From NCBI GenBank assembly GCA_035559315.1, contig DATMBJ010000123.1, positions 1 to 64,000 of the forward strand: a stretch of 64,000 nt of DNA, written 5' to 3'. The stretch is from DATLZM01 sp035559315. Its GTDB lineage: Bacteria; Actinomycetota; UBA4738; HRBIN12. Made by a program: the position numbers and the translations under genes. Below are positions 31,188-40,135 of the stretch, piece by piece. The notes beneath the pieces are model-generated. The model worked only from the letters and a program-made list of their open reading frames with translations, ran no database searches and was not told the DNA's origin. Every line of letters begins with the position of its first letter. Position 1 is the first letter of the stretch.

Positions 31188-34049
31188 TCAGGGGCTCGGG
31201 GTGGGCGCCGCCGCCGGCGTCCCCTCGCCGGCGAGCTCCCGCGCCTGCTCCACCGCCGCCCGCGCCGCCTCGATTTCCCGCTGGTAGGTGGCGAGGTCGC
31301 CCGCCCGGAGGGCCTCGTCGGCGGCCTGGAAGTGCGTCGCGGCCTGCTCGAGCAGCTGCGCGATCCGCTCCGCGACCGTCCCCTCGGGCGGCGGCCCCTC
31401 CTCGCCCGGCTCGGGCACCGCGGCGCCGACCGCGTCCGACACGGCCTCGGCCAGCGTGCTCCCAAGCCCGACCCCCCCGCCGCTCACGGCGAGCACGAAC
31501 TTGAGCTGGGGGATGGCGGCCTCCTGCTCGGACCGCACGTACACCGGCTGCACGTAGAGGATCGAGCGGCCGAGCGGGATCGGGAGGAAGTCCCCGAACA
31601 GCACCCGGGAGCCCACCTGCCCGAGCAGGGTCTGCTGGGCCGAGAACCTGGGGTCCTGCCGCATCTCGGCGAAGACCTGCGTGGGCCCGTCGACGTTCCT
31701 CCCGGTCGGGAACTGATAGGCGACGAGCTCCCCGTAGCGCTCCGGGTCGGACCGGGCTGCCATCCAGGCCACCATGTTCTGGCGGCCCTCGGGGACGAAC
31801 GGCAGGATCAGCACGAACTCCTCCTCGGTCCCCCCGGGGAGCCGCATCAGCACGTAGTAGGGTCGGAGCGGGCCGGAGGGCCTCTCCTCCCCCGGGGCCA
31901 CCTCGGGCGCGTTGGCGGGGATCGTGGGGTCCGGCGGGATCGCCCAGAAGTCCTGCTTCCGGTAGAACTCGTCGGGGTTCGTCACGTGGTAGTTGGCGAA
32001 CTGGGCCGCCTGCACCCGGAACAGGTCCTCCGGGTAGCGGAAGTGGGCGCGGAGCTCGGGCGGGGCCTCGGACAGGTCGGTGAACAGCTCGGGGAAGGCC
32101 CGGCGCCACACCTGGACGATCGGGTCCTCGGGGTCGGACACGTAGTAGGTCATGGTGCCGTCGTAGGCGTCGATCACGACCTTCACCGAGTTCCGGACGT
32201 AGTTCGCGGTCCCGTGGAGCTCGAAGGCCTGGTCGTTGCCGACCACCTCGTCGATGTCGATCGGCTGGGAATAGGGGTAGGAGGAGGTCGTCGTGTACGC
32301 GTCCCAGATCCACACGATCCGCCCGTCGACGATCGCGGCGTAGGGGTCGCCGTCGAACTGGAGGAAGGGCGCGGCCCTCACGGCGCGCTCCCGGATGTCC
32401 CGGTAGATCATGACCCGGCTGTCGGGGCGGATCAGCCCCGAGATCAGGAGGTTCACGTCCCGGTAGCGCCAGGCGAACAGCAGCCGCCGGAAGAAGCCCC
32501 CGACCTCGATCCCGCCCTCCCCGTCGTAGCTGAAGCGCCGCTCCCCGCCCCCGGGCGCGCCCTCGTAGTCCAGCTCGGGCGATCCCGTGCCGACCACGAC
32601 GAAGGGGACGTCCCGCCCCTCCCCGTAGTAGACCCGGGGTTGCGTGAGGGCCGGCTCCCCCACCGGCGGGATGTCCCGCAGCGTGAACAGCGGCGCGCCC
32701 TCCGGGGTCGCGGTGTTCACCTGGGCCACCACCGCGCCGAAGCCGTGGGTGTAGACGATGTGCCGGTTCTGCCAGGTCTGCCCGCCCGCCGGGATCCCGT
32801 TCTGCGAGACCTCGCGGGCCGCGACCATCACCACCCGCCGCTCCCCGCCCAGGACGTAGCGGTCCACGTCGACGTCGTGGAACTCGTAGTACTGGCGGAT
32901 CCGCTGGAGCGTCTGGAAGTTCTCCCGGAGGACCTCCGGCCGCCACAGGCGGATGTTCTCGATCGTGACTCGGTTCGCGTCGATCTCCTCGGGGGTCACG
33001 GAGGTCGCGACGTCGCGCTCCTGCACCGCGACCCGGTCCAGGCCGAAGGCCCGCCTGGTGAACGCGATGTTGTACCGGATGTAGGGTCGCTCCCGCTGCT
33101 GCTCCTGCGGGGCCACCGAGAACCGCTGGACCCCCGCGGGGATCGCCGCCCCCACGATGATCGAGACCATCGCGAGCAGGCCGATCCCGACCACCGGGAG
33201 CGCCCACCCCCGCCGCCAGATGTTCACGAGGAACAGCAGCGCGCACACGACGGCGATCACCACGAGGAGCCGGAGCGCGGGGAGCTGGGCCTTCACGTCG
33301 GTGTACGAGGCCCCGGCCACCACCCCCCGGGGCGAGGTCAGGAGGTCGAACTGGCCGAGGTGGTACCCCCAGGCCTTCACCAGCACGATCAACCCCAGCA
33401 GCACGGAGAGGTGGGCCTTCACCTGCGGGGTCACCTTCTCCGCGATGGCGTTCGGCCGGATCCCTCCCCACAGGTAGTGCCCGACGGCCGAGATCACGAG
33501 CACCCCGACCAGCGCCGAGAACAGCCACCCCTGGACGAACCTGAGCCAGGGCAGCGCGAACACGTAGAACGCCGGGTCCCGGTGGAAGAGCGGGTCGCCC
33601 GGCGGGATCGGCGAGCCGAACTCCACGCCCCCCGCGTTCCGCCACAGGAGGAACGTGCGCCACTGCGGCGCGGCCCCGATGCCCACGAACAGCGCGAGCA
33701 CCCCGGCGAACAGGGGGAGGAGCCACCACAGGTGAGGCTCGAACGCCATCCGGTACCGCTCGATCAGCTCCTCCTCCCGCGTGAGGACGCGGTAGCTCGG
33801 CGTGAGCCAGCGGACGATGAGGAGGTTCGCGTAGAGCAGCACGAAGAACAGGAGCCCGAAGGCCACGCCCAGGCCGATCTTCGTGCGGAGGATCGTCCAG
33901 AAGACGCTCGAGAGGCCGACCTCGCGGAACCACAGCAGGTCGATGACGAAGCCCGAGAGGGCCGAGAGCGCGATCAGCGCCACCACCACCGCCCCGGCCG
34001 CGTAGACCGGCCAGCGGCGACGGGGCTCGGGGATCACGACCCGTGCCAC
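31188..34049 (-). CDS. UPF0182 family large membrane protein
   Basis: 953-residue actinobacterial protein of unknown role. Seven hydrophobic helices lie in about residues 12-310, with the family segment FVIDLLWFREVGLSSVFW near the start. A soluble region of about 580 residues follows, rich in Tyr and Arg, for example HIVYTHGFGAVVAQVN and IVWIWDAYTTTSSYPYSQP. An acidic Pro-rich linker and a C-terminal coiled helix (residues 890-940) end the protein. The GTG start has GGGATCC-type pairing only; a TAGGCT at 34114-34119 gives a leader of about 60 nt. Adjacent to the PDZ/Lon protease as in mycobacteria. Confidence 0.92.
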   Translation of the reverse strand: MARVVIPEPRRRWPVYAAGAVVVALIALSALSGFVIDLLWFREVGLSSVFWTILRTKIGLGVAFGLLFFVLLYANLLIVRWLTPSYRVLTREEELIERYRMAFEPHLWWLLPLFAGVLALFVGIGAAPQWRTFLLWRNAGGVEFGSPIPPGDPLFHRDPAFYVFALPWLRFVQGWLFSALVGVLVISAVGHYLWGGIRPNAIAEKVTPQVKAHLSVLLGLIVLVKAWGYHLGQFDLLTSPRGVVAGASYTDVKAQLPALRLLVVIAVVCALLFLVNIWRRGWALPVVGIGLLAMVSIIVGAAIPAGVQRFSVAPQEQQRERPYIRYNIAFTRRAFGLDRVAVQERDVATSVTPEEIDANRVTIENIRLWRPEVLRENFQTLQRIRQYYEFHDVDVDRYVLGGERRVVMVAAREVSQNGIPAGGQTWQNRHIVYTHGFGAVVAQVNTATPEGAPLFTLRDIPPVGEPALTQPRVYYGEGRDVPFVVVGTGSPELDYEGAPGGGERRFSYDGEGGIEVGGFFRRLLFAWRYRDVNLLISGLIRPDSRVMIYRDIRERAVRAAPFLQFDGDPYAAIVDGRIVWIWDAYTTTSSYPYSQPIDIDEVVGNDQAFELHGTANYVRNSVKVVIDAYDGTMTYYVSDPEDPIVQVWRRAFPELFTDLSEAPPELRAHFRYPEDLFRVQAAQFANYHVTNPDEFYRKQDFWAIPPDPTIPANAPEVAPGEERPSGPLRPYYVLMRLPGGTEEEFVLILPFVPEGRQNMVAWMAARSDPERYGELVAYQFPTGRNVDGPTQVFAEMRQDPRFSAQQTLLGQVGSRVLFGDFLPIPLGRSILYVQPVYVRSEQEAAIPQLKFVLAVSGGGVGLGSTLAEAVSDAVGAAVPEPGEEGPPPEGTVAERIAQLLEQAATHFQAADEALRAGDLATYQREIEAARAAVEQARELAGEGTPAAAPTPSP

Positions 34050-34113
34050 GCTCAGGGATCCCTCCGTCGGTCCGTCCGGGCGGCGCGCGGGGGGCCGCCC
34101 CGCCCGCCGGCCC

Positions 34114-34119
34114 AGCCTA
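34114..34119 (-). promoter_or_regulatory. -10 hexamer upstream of UPF0182
   Basis: TAGGCT on the minus strand at the end of the PDZ protease gene, about 65 nt before the UPF0182 start. Confidence 0.35.
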
Positions 34120-35124
34120 TCACCGGCCCGTCGCCGCCCGGCCTGCCTCCTCTCCCCCGAGCGCCGCCACCGCCTGGTCGAAGGTCGAGACCGGGACCAG
34201 CCGCACGCCCTCCACCCCCGCCGCCCGGGCCTCGGCCAGGTCGGCGCGGGGCACGAGGAAGAGGTCCGCGCCGGCCTCGGCCGCCGCCCGCGCCTTCGCG
34301 GCGATCCCGCCGACCCCCCCGACGTTCCCCTCGAGGTCGATGGTCCCGGTCACCGCCACCACCCGGCCCCCCGTGAGGTCGCCCGGCGTGAGGAGGTCGT
34401 AGAGGCCCAGGGCCCACGCGAGCCCGGCCGAGGGCCCGCCGATCGCGCCGCTCGACATGCGGACCGCGAACGGGAGGTTCTCGATCAGGACCACCCCGAC
34501 GACCGGCGGCTCCCCCGGGACGCAGCGGGTCCGGGCCAGCGTGAACCGTCGGAGCTCCCCGCCCGAGCGCGCCACGAACCGGATCGGCTCGCCCGGCGCC
34601 GCCCGTCGGATGGCGCGGGAGGCGTCGCGGCGGTCCCGGACCCGGACCCCGTCGACCTCGACGATCACGTCCCCCGGCGCGAGCTCCCGGGCCGCGGGGC
34701 AGCCCGGGGTGACCCGTTCGACCAGCGCGCCGGGGCGGTGCTCCTCCGGGTAGCCCGCGAGCCGCGAGAGGACCAGGGCGGCGGCGTCCACCTTGCTCTG
34801 GTCCATCTCGCTCCGCGACCGCCGCTCCTCCTCCCGCTCGGTCTCCCCCGGCGCGAACAGCTCCTCGCGGGGGACGACCGTCCAGGCGGGGTCGAGCCAC
34901 GCCGCCACGAGCCCCAGGGCGGAGAGCCGCCGGAACGAGATCGTGGTGAGGACGAGCCGGCCGCCGGGGCGGTGCTCGGGGTGGCCGGACACCCGGATCA
35001 GCGGGACGACCTCGACGGCGGAGCCGGGGCCGATCGCGTAGACCGGGAGCGGGAGGAACGCGAGAGCGGCCCCCACGGCGTGGGCGGGGACGAGCCACCG
35101 GAGCCGGCGGACCCATCGTCGCAT
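34120..35124 (-). CDS. PDZ and Lon-type serine protease, YlbL-like
   Basis: Membrane-anchored protease (334 aa). An N-terminal helix (about residues 10-28) anchors it. A PDZ domain follows (about 120-205, ALVERVTPGCPAARELAPGD). The S16/Lon proteolytic domain has nucleophile Ser in GAIGGPSAGLAWALGLYD and catalytic Lys in VGGIAAKARAAAEAGA. ATG 35124 is supported by TAGGAT 7 nt upstream; ATG 35133 overlaps that hexamer and is less likely. Order with UPF0182 is the usual actinobacterial arrangement. The Bacillus relative acts in cell-division checkpoint proteolysis; the substrate here is unknown. Confidence 0.9.
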   Translation of the reverse strand: MRRWVRRLRWLVPAHAVGAALAFLPLPVYAIGPGSAVEVVPLIRVSGHPEHRPGGRLVLTTISFRRLSALGLVAAWLDPAWTVVPREELFAPGETEREEERRSRSEMDQSKVDAAALVLSRLAGYPEEHRPGALVERVTPGCPAARELAPGDVIVEVDGVRVRDRRDASRAIRRAAPGEPIRFVARSGGELRRFTLARTRCVPGEPPVVGVVLIENLPFAVRMSSGAIGGPSAGLAWALGLYDLLTPGDLTGGRVVAVTGTIDLEGNVGGVGGIAAKARAAAEAGADLFLVPRADLAEARAAGVEGVRLVPVSTFDQAVAALGGEEAGRAATGR

Positions 35125-35131
35125 CCGCGGC

Positions 35132-35137
35132 ATCCTA
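35132..35137 (-). promoter_or_regulatory. -10 hexamer of the PDZ/Lon protease gene
   Basis: TAGGAT on the minus strand, 7 nt before ATG 35124; it overlaps the alternative ATG at 35133. Confidence 0.43.
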
Positions 35138-35220
35138 CGGGGGACGTCCCGCGGCCGCGGCCGCGGCGCGGGGCTCCCATCCGGAGGAACCGCCGGGGGT
35201 ACGCTCCGGTCGGAAGGACC

Positions 35221-35658
35221 GTGGAGTACCTGCTCGTCGTCGTCGTGGCCGCCCTCGCCGGGTACCTGGCCTACCGGATCTCGCTCTCGCTCGGCCGGAA
35301 GCTCGCGAGGGACGAGGTCCTGCAGATGCCGCCCCCGGCCGAGCGAACGACGACCGGCGCCGCAGGGCCTGCCGAGGACCTCCGGGCCCCGCATCCCTCC
35401 CCGGAACCCCCCGGCGAGGCTCCGCCCGAGCCTCGGTCCCACCGGTGGAGGACGCGCGGGGGTGGTCGGGATCCCGCCTCCGACGGGTTCGCCTACGGGG
35501 TCGCGCCGCTCCCCCCGCTCCGGATCCCCGCGCGCACCCGGCTGCTGGGGATCCTCGGGCTCGTCGCGCTGATCGTGCTGGCCGCCGCCCTCATCGCCGT
35601 CGCGCTCTACCAGGCCGGCCACCTGGTCCGCCTCCGGTTCGAGAGCTACCTCGGGTAG
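35221..35658 (+). CDS. Hypothetical protein with two membrane segments
   Basis: 145-residue protein I do not recognise. It has an N-terminal hydrophobic helix (VEYLLVVVVAALAGYLAY), a Pro- and Arg-rich cytoplasmic or external stretch of about 75 residues, and a second helix (LLGILGLVALIVLAAALIAV) near the C-terminus. The GTG start is preceded by GGAAGG at a plausible distance. It is divergent from the PDZ protease and convergent with the DUF1028 gene. No function proposed. Confidence 0.6.
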   Translation: MEYLLVVVVAALAGYLAYRISLSLGRKLARDEVLQMPPPAERTTTGAAGPAEDLRAPHPSPEPPGEAPPEPRSHRWRTRGGGRDPASDGFAYGVAPLPPLRIPARTRLLGILGLVALIVLAAALIAVALYQAGHLVRLRFESYLG

Positions 35659-35669
35659 GGCCCCGCGGG

Positions 35670-36530
35670 CTAGGAGACCTCCGGGGTCACGTCCCGGAGC
35701 TCCCGGAGGAGCTGGTCGGAGAGGAGGTCGTCGTCGCGCAGGCGCCCCTCGAGGTTCAGCTCCCCCGCCCAGGCCGCCAGGGCCTCCCGGGTGGGGCCGT
35801 CCAGCCTCCCGGTCTCGGGACCGACGTACCGCCCGAGGGCCGCGAGCCGCCGCTGGACCTCGCGGGCGAGCTCCGGCGTCACGGGGTGGAGCGGGTCGTG
35901 CCGGACCAGGATCTCCCGGTCGTAGACCTCGAACACCCGGACCAGCTCGCGGACGGCCTGGGGGTGGTCGTCGACGCGGAGGTCCACGTAGCGGTCGTTC
36001 CGGCCCTCGTAGCCGCCGCCCTCCCGCACCACGAGGAGCGCCGCGCTCTGCCGTCCCCGCCGGTCGCCGCCGGCCTCATCGCCCGCGACCAGGGCCGCGA
36101 GGAGCCGGTCGACAAGATCCCCCCCGGCCTCCTCGAAGGCCCGGGCCATGGCCCGCACCACCTCCTCGCCCACCAGGATGTTCCCCTGGCAGGCGTAGCC
36201 GGGCCCGGTGAGGCCGCCGGCCCAGGGCAGGCAGCCCCCGCCGGTGAAGGTGGCGGCCCCTCCGCGGGCGTCGACCATCCCCGCCTGCCGCCGCTCCCGC
36301 CCCTCGTCCCCGGCCACGAGCCGGTCCAGCGCCTCCTGGGCCGAGGACCCCTCGGCCATGAGCGCGAGCCCCTGGGGCCCGTAGTCGGTGTTCGCCCAGG
36401 ACTGGGTGGCGACCGCCCCCACGCCCGCGCGGGCCCACGGCACGACCGCCCCCACCGCCGGGAACTTCGAGGCCACGGCGACCCCCCAGTCCCCCGCCCC
36501 GACGTCCGCGGCCACGATCGAGAAGGTCAC
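35670..36530 (-). CDS. DUF1028 family Ntn-hydrolase-like protein
   Basis: 286-residue protein. DUF1028 spans about residues 1-205: TFSIVAADVGAGDWGVAVAS at the start, ATQSWANTDYGPQGLALM, and QGNILVGEEVVRAMARAFE. The family has an Ntn-hydrolase-like fold, with Thr2 as a possible nucleophile after Met removal. A C-terminal part of about 70 residues (RRLAALGRYVGPETGRLDGP) resembles a peptidoglycan-binding repeat. The GTG overlaps the mreB stop by 4 nt. The role is unknown; the pairing with mreB and the wall-binding-like tail hint at envelope work. Confidence 0.78.
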   Translation of the reverse strand: MTFSIVAADVGAGDWGVAVASKFPAVGAVVPWARAGVGAVATQSWANTDYGPQGLALMAEGSSAQEALDRLVAGDEGRERRQAGMVDARGGAATFTGGGCLPWAGGLTGPGYACQGNILVGEEVVRAMARAFEEAGGDLVDRLLAALVAGDEAGGDRRGRQSAALLVVREGGGYEGRNDRYVDLRVDDHPQAVRELVRVFEVYDREILVRHDPLHPVTPELAREVQRRLAALGRYVGPETGRLDGPTREALAAWAGELNLEGRLRDDDLLSDQLLRELRDVTPEVS

Positions 36531-37549
36531 CGGGCCCCCCACGCCCCGTGCCGCACGAGCTGGAAGGAGGAGCGGTACTCGGCGAGCCGCTCGAGCATCC
36601 GGCCGGCCCCCACCGCGACGGTCTCGAGCGGCCGCTCGGCCAGGTGGACCGGGACCTCGCACTCCTGGGCCAGGAGCACGTCGAGCCCCCGGAGCAGGGC
36701 CCCGCCCCCGGTGAGGAACATCCCGGTCTCGAGGACGTCGTGGGTGAGCTCGGGGGGCGCCTCGGCCAGGCACCGCCGCGCCCCCTCCACGATCCGTCGG
36801 ACCGGCTCGGCCATGGCCCGCCGGACCTCGTCGTCGTCGAGCCGGACCTCCACCGTGTTCCCCGTGGCGAGCTCCCGCCCGCGGACCACCGCCCGGAGCC
36901 CCCGGGCGGCGGGGAAGGCCGAGCCGACGGCGACCTTCACCTCCTCCGCGGCCCGCTCCCCGATGGCCACCCCGTACTCCCGCCGGACGTGCTCCTGGAT
37001 CGCGGCGTCCAGGTCGAACCCGCCCACGGGCACCGAGCGGCCCGAGACCACCCCGCCCATCGAGAGCACCGCCATCTCGGAGCCCCCGCCCCCGATGTTC
37101 ACCACCAGGTTCCCCACGGGCTCGTGGATCGGGAGCCCCGCGCCGACCGCGGCCGCGAGGGCCTCCTCGACCAGCACGACCCCCCGCCCCCCGGCCGCGG
37201 TGACCGCCTCCTCGACGGCCCGCCGCTCGACCGGCGAGCTGGAGGAGGGCACCACGACCAGGACCCTCGGCCGCGGGAAGCGCGACGCGCCGATCCGCCG
37301 GAAGATGGCCTGGAGCATCGCCGCGGCCACGTCGTAGTCGGTCATCACCCCCTGGCGCAGGGGGCGGACGGCCACCACGCTCCCCGAGCGCCCGCCGATC
37401 GCGGCCCAGGCCCGCTCGCCGAGGGCCACGACCCGCCCGGTGGCGGCGTCCACCGCCACCACCGTGGGCTCCCGGAACACCACCCCCTCGCCCTGCCGGT
37501 AGACGAGCGTGTTGGCCGAGCCCAGGTCGATCGCGAGGTCCCGCCCCAC
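36527..37549 (-). CDS. mreB: MreB/Mbl-family actin-like protein
   Basis: Bacterial actin (340 aa) that assembles into membrane filaments. Phosphate 1 motif is LAIDLGSANTLVY, phosphate 2 VVNIGGGGSEMAVLS, and the adenosine region FLTGGGALLRGLDVLL. The connecting motif is present as VLVEEALAAAVGAGLPI. There is no mreC, mreD, pbp or rodA next to it, so it is not in the usual shape operon; it lies between moaE and a DUF1028 gene. GTG start directly abutting the moaE stop. Many actinobacteria lack MreB or use it in spores, so this orphan copy is notable. Confidence 0.9.
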   Translation of the reverse strand: MGRDLAIDLGSANTLVYRQGEGVVFREPTVVAVDAATGRVVALGERAWAAIGGRSGSVVAVRPLRQGVMTDYDVAAAMLQAIFRRIGASRFPRPRVLVVVPSSSSPVERRAVEEAVTAAGGRGVVLVEEALAAAVGAGLPIHEPVGNLVVNIGGGGSEMAVLSMGGVVSGRSVPVGGFDLDAAIQEHVRREYGVAIGERAAEEVKVAVGSAFPAARGLRAVVRGRELATGNTVEVRLDDDEVRRAMAEPVRRIVEGARRCLAEAPPELTHDVLETGMFLTGGGALLRGLDVLLAQECEVPVHLAERPLETVAVGAGRMLERLAEYRSSFQLVRHGAWGAR

Positions 37550-37996
37550 CTAGCTCCCCATCACCCACCGGGACTCGCCGGAGATCAGGGCCTCCTTCTT
37601 CCAGATGGGGACGTCCTGCTTGAGGCGCTCGATCCCGTGCCGGCAGGCCTCGAAGGCGTCGGCCCGGTGCGGCGCCGAACACGCCACCACCACCGAGACC
37701 TCCCCCACGGCGAGGTCGCCCGTGCGGTGGAGGAGCGCCACCCGCTCGACCGGCCACTTCTCGAGGATCTCCCCGGCGATCTCCTCGAGCCGGCGGCGGG
37801 CCAGCTCGTCCCAGGCCTCGTACCGGAGCCCGGTCACCTCCCCGGCCTCCGAGCGGTCCCGGACCGTACCCAGGAACACGCAGGTCCCGCCGGCCGCCGG
37901 CGAGGCCACGAAGCCGAGGGCCTCCCCGGGGTCGAGGGGGGCCGCGTCCACCCGGACCAGCAGGCGGTCCCCCGCGGACGTCGCCCGCTCCGACAC
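37550..37996 (-). CDS. moaE: Molybdopterin synthase catalytic subunit
   Basis: Large subunit of molybdopterin synthase (148 aa), which with MoaD adds the dithiolene sulfurs in molybdenum cofactor synthesis. Family motifs are TCVFLGTVRD, LRYEAWDELARRRLEEI and HRTGDLAVGEVSVVVACSAP, with Lys residues in RLKQDVPIWKKE (active-site lysine). No moaD or other moa genes are near. GTG 37996 has TAAGCT 6 nt upstream. It is the first gene of moaE-mreB-DUF1028, a mixed operon without clear logic. Confidence 0.92.
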   Translation of the reverse strand: MSERATSAGDRLLVRVDAAPLDPGEALGFVASPAAGGTCVFLGTVRDRSEAGEVTGLRYEAWDELARRRLEEIAGEILEKWPVERVALLHRTGDLAVGEVSVVVACSAPHRADAFEACRHGIERLKQDVPIWKKEALISGESRWVMGS

Positions 37997-38002
37997 GGCC
38001 CC

Positions 38003-38008
38003 AGCTTA
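38003..38008 (-). promoter_or_regulatory. -10 hexamer of moaE
   Basis: TAAGCT on the minus strand, 6 nt before the GTG at 37996. Confidence 0.45.
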
Positions 38009-38022
38009 GCCGAGGGCGGTCG

Positions 38023-38028
38023 TACGAT
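38023..38028 (+). promoter_or_regulatory. -10 hexamer of the DUF2342 metalloprotease gene
   Basis: TACGAT, 7 nt before GTG 38036. It overlaps the in-frame ATG at 38027, which argues against that ATG as the start. Confidence 0.45.
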
Positions 38029-38035
38029 GACTACC

Positions 38036-39223
38036 GTGGAGGAGCGACCGGAGGAGCGCGGGCCCTTCGAGGTCCCGATGGGCGACGTCTTCGCGGACGT
38101 GCCGCTGTTCCGCGAGATCCAGCGGGTGCTGCTGTCCTCCCCGGGCCCCGTCAACTGGGAGCTGGCCCGGCAGGTCGGGATCGCGACGGCCCAGTGGGGC
38201 AGGGAGGACCCCGCGCCCGCCCCGGAGGACCAGCGCACGTTCGAGGACGCCGTCCGCCTTGCCGAGCTGCACGTCGCGGAGCTCACCGGCCTGGCCCCGC
38301 CCCCGGACCTGCCGCGGGTCCGGGCGGTGCGGAGGGCGGAGTGGGTGCAGGCGAACGTGGAGTCGCTCCGCTCGCTCCTCGAGCCCGCCGCCGCCAGGAT
38401 CGGGGAGGCGGTGGCCGAGGTCCGCCGGGAGCTGGCCCCGGCGGAGGCCGGGGGCGAGCTCGCGGCGCGGGTCCTCTCCCAGCTCTCCCCGCTGCTCCTC
38501 GGGGCGCAGGTGGGGGCGGTCCTCGGGATCCTCGGCCAGCGGGTCCTCGGGCAGTACGACGTGGCGGTCCCCCGCCCCGGCGCCGGGGAGCTCCTGTTCG
38601 TGGTGCCCAACATCCGGGCGTTCGAGCGCGACTGGAGCCTCCCGCCGACCGAGTTCCGCGCCTGGGTCGCGGTCCACGAGGTCGTCCACCGGTTCGAGTT
38701 CGGCCGGCCCTGGGTCCCCCGGCGGTTCCGCGAGCTCCTCGACGACTTCCTCTCCACGCTCCGGATCGACGCCGGCAGCCTCCGGGAGCGGCTCGAGCGC
38801 CTGGACCCCGCGGACCCCGAGGCCCTCCAGGAGCTCCTGGGGTCCGAGGAGGCGCTGTTCGGCGCGGTCCTCGACGACGAGCAGCGGCTCAAGCTGGGGC
38901 GGATCCAGGCCTTCATGGCCGCCGCGGAGGGCTACGGGGACCACGTGACGGCCGCCGTCGCCCGCCGCATCCTCCCGAGCCACGCCCGGATCGCGGAGGC
39001 CCTCCGCCGGTACCGCGAGACCGAGGCCGGGGACGCCGTCTTCGAGCGGCTCCTCGGGATCGAGATGAAGCGCGAACAGTACCGGCTGGGGGCGGCCTTC
39101 TGCGACCGGGTCGCCGAGCTCGCCGGCGAGGAGACCCTGGCCCGGATGTGGGAGGGGGCCGACCACCTCCCCTCCCTGCCGGAGCTGGAGGAGCCCCGGC
39201 TCTGGCTGGCCCGGATGGGTTGA
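38036..39223 (+). CDS. Zinc metalloprotease-like protein, DUF2342 (zincin_2)
   Basis: Actinobacterial zincin (395 aa). The zinc helix is AWVAVHEVVHRFEFG (HExxH), with a downstream Glu in AFMAAAEGYGDHV as probable third ligand. N-terminal sequence EVPMGDVFADVPLFREIQRV and NWELARQVGIATA are family landmarks. No signal peptide is visible, so it is probably cytoplasmic. The family is often annotated as linked to coenzyme F420 biosynthesis, with no proven activity. GTG 38036 was preferred because the -10 at 38023-38028 covers the ATG at 38027. It is divergent from moaE. Confidence 0.85.
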   Translation: MEERPEERGPFEVPMGDVFADVPLFREIQRVLLSSPGPVNWELARQVGIATAQWGREDPAPAPEDQRTFEDAVRLAELHVAELTGLAPPPDLPRVRAVRRAEWVQANVESLRSLLEPAAARIGEAVAEVRRELAPAEAGGELAARVLSQLSPLLLGAQVGAVLGILGQRVLGQYDVAVPRPGAGELLFVVPNIRAFERDWSLPPTEFRAWVAVHEVVHRFEFGRPWVPRRFRELLDDFLSTLRIDAGSLRERLERLDPADPEALQELLGSEEALFGAVLDDEQRLKLGRIQAFMAAAEGYGDHVTAAVARRILPSHARIAEALRRYRETEAGDAVFERLLGIEMKREQYRLGAAFCDRVAELAGEETLARMWEGADHLPSLPELEEPRLWLARMG

Positions 39224-39322
39224 GCCCCGAGGGAGGGCCCTCGGGACCGGCGGATCCCGCCGCCGGCCTCGGGTGTGGCGCGCCGGTCCCGGATCTCGCC
39301 GCTCCGCTATCCTCATCGCCCG

Positions 39323-40102
39323 ATGGCCACGGGTGAGCTGGTCTTCGCGACCGTCGCCGACCAGCGCGTCTTCGACGCCTACGGGCAGGACGCGCCGGCC
39401 GGGGTCTACCTCCTGGCCCGGCCCGGCCGGGCCCTCCCGTTCACGATCTTCCGGGCCTGGAAGGCCCCGACCGGCCTGGTGAACGAGGAGGTCCGCTTCT
39501 ACGGGCCCTCGGGGAAGCTCGTGTGGCGGTGGGGGCCGGAGCCCCGCCGGATGGTGGGGTCGATGGACCTCACGGTCGAGGCCGACCGGGTCGAGGACGC
39601 CTTCTTCGACGAGGTCGGCGTCTACCTGGCCTCGTTCATCCTCGACGAGGAGGTCGTGGGCGAGATCGAGGTCCCGGTCCACCTCCAGCAGGCCCCCACC
39701 AGGCTGCCGAAGCAGATCGAGGACGGGCTCAAGCGCTCCGACGTGATCTGGATCGGGACCAACTCCGGCGGGGAGCGCCGCACGATCCCCGCCTGGTTCG
39801 TCTACCGCGACGGCAGGATCTACGTCCTCTCGAAGCGGGAGCCGGGGCCCGAGGAGCAGACCGTGCCCGGGGTGCCCGGGGCCCCCGAGGTGCTCGTGAT
39901 CACCCGGCGGAAAGGCCGGGATACGGCGCTCGACGAGTTCCCCGCCGCGGTCCGGCTCCTCCGGGGCGCCGAGTGGGAGGAGGCCGCCAAGCTCCTGGCC
40001 GACCGCCGCCGCAGCCGGGTGGGCCCGCCCGGCGAGTCCATCGCCCGGTGGCGGGACACCTGCGAGATCGCCGAGCTCACGCCGATCGTCCCACCGGCCT
40101 GA
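39323..40102 (+). CDS. Conserved hypothetical protein
   Basis: 259-residue soluble protein I do not recognise. The first half (VYLLARPGRALPFTIFRAWK, then FFDEVGVYLASFILDEEVVG) is rich in beta-strand pattern. The second half (IWIGTNSGGERRTIPAWFVY, RDGRIYVLSKREPGPEEQ) recalls the split-barrel of pyridoxamine-phosphate-oxidase-like flavin or F420 proteins, but the resemblance is weak. It has neither signal peptide nor membrane segment. ATG 39323 follows TATCCT by 9 nt. It sits between the DUF2342 gene and the convergent phosphodiesterase gene. Confidence 0.6.
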   Translation: MATGELVFATVADQRVFDAYGQDAPAGVYLLARPGRALPFTIFRAWKAPTGLVNEEVRFYGPSGKLVWRWGPEPRRMVGSMDLTVEADRVEDAFFDEVGVYLASFILDEEVVGEIEVPVHLQQAPTRLPKQIEDGLKRSDVIWIGTNSGGERRTIPAWFVYRDGRIYVLSKREPGPEEQTVPGVPGAPEVLVITRRKGRDTALDEFPAAVRLLRGAEWEEAAKLLADRRRSRVGPPGESIARWRDTCEIAELTPIVPPA

Positions 40103-40135
40103 GCCGCGGGAGCGACCGGCCGGCCGCGCCCTCGG

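Noticed and set aside
38027..38035. ATG 38027 as start of the DUF2342 protease
   Set aside because: It lies inside the -10 hexamer TACGAT, so a leaderless transcript would begin after it; GTG 38036 is in frame and correctly spaced. Still possible if transcription begins further upstream.
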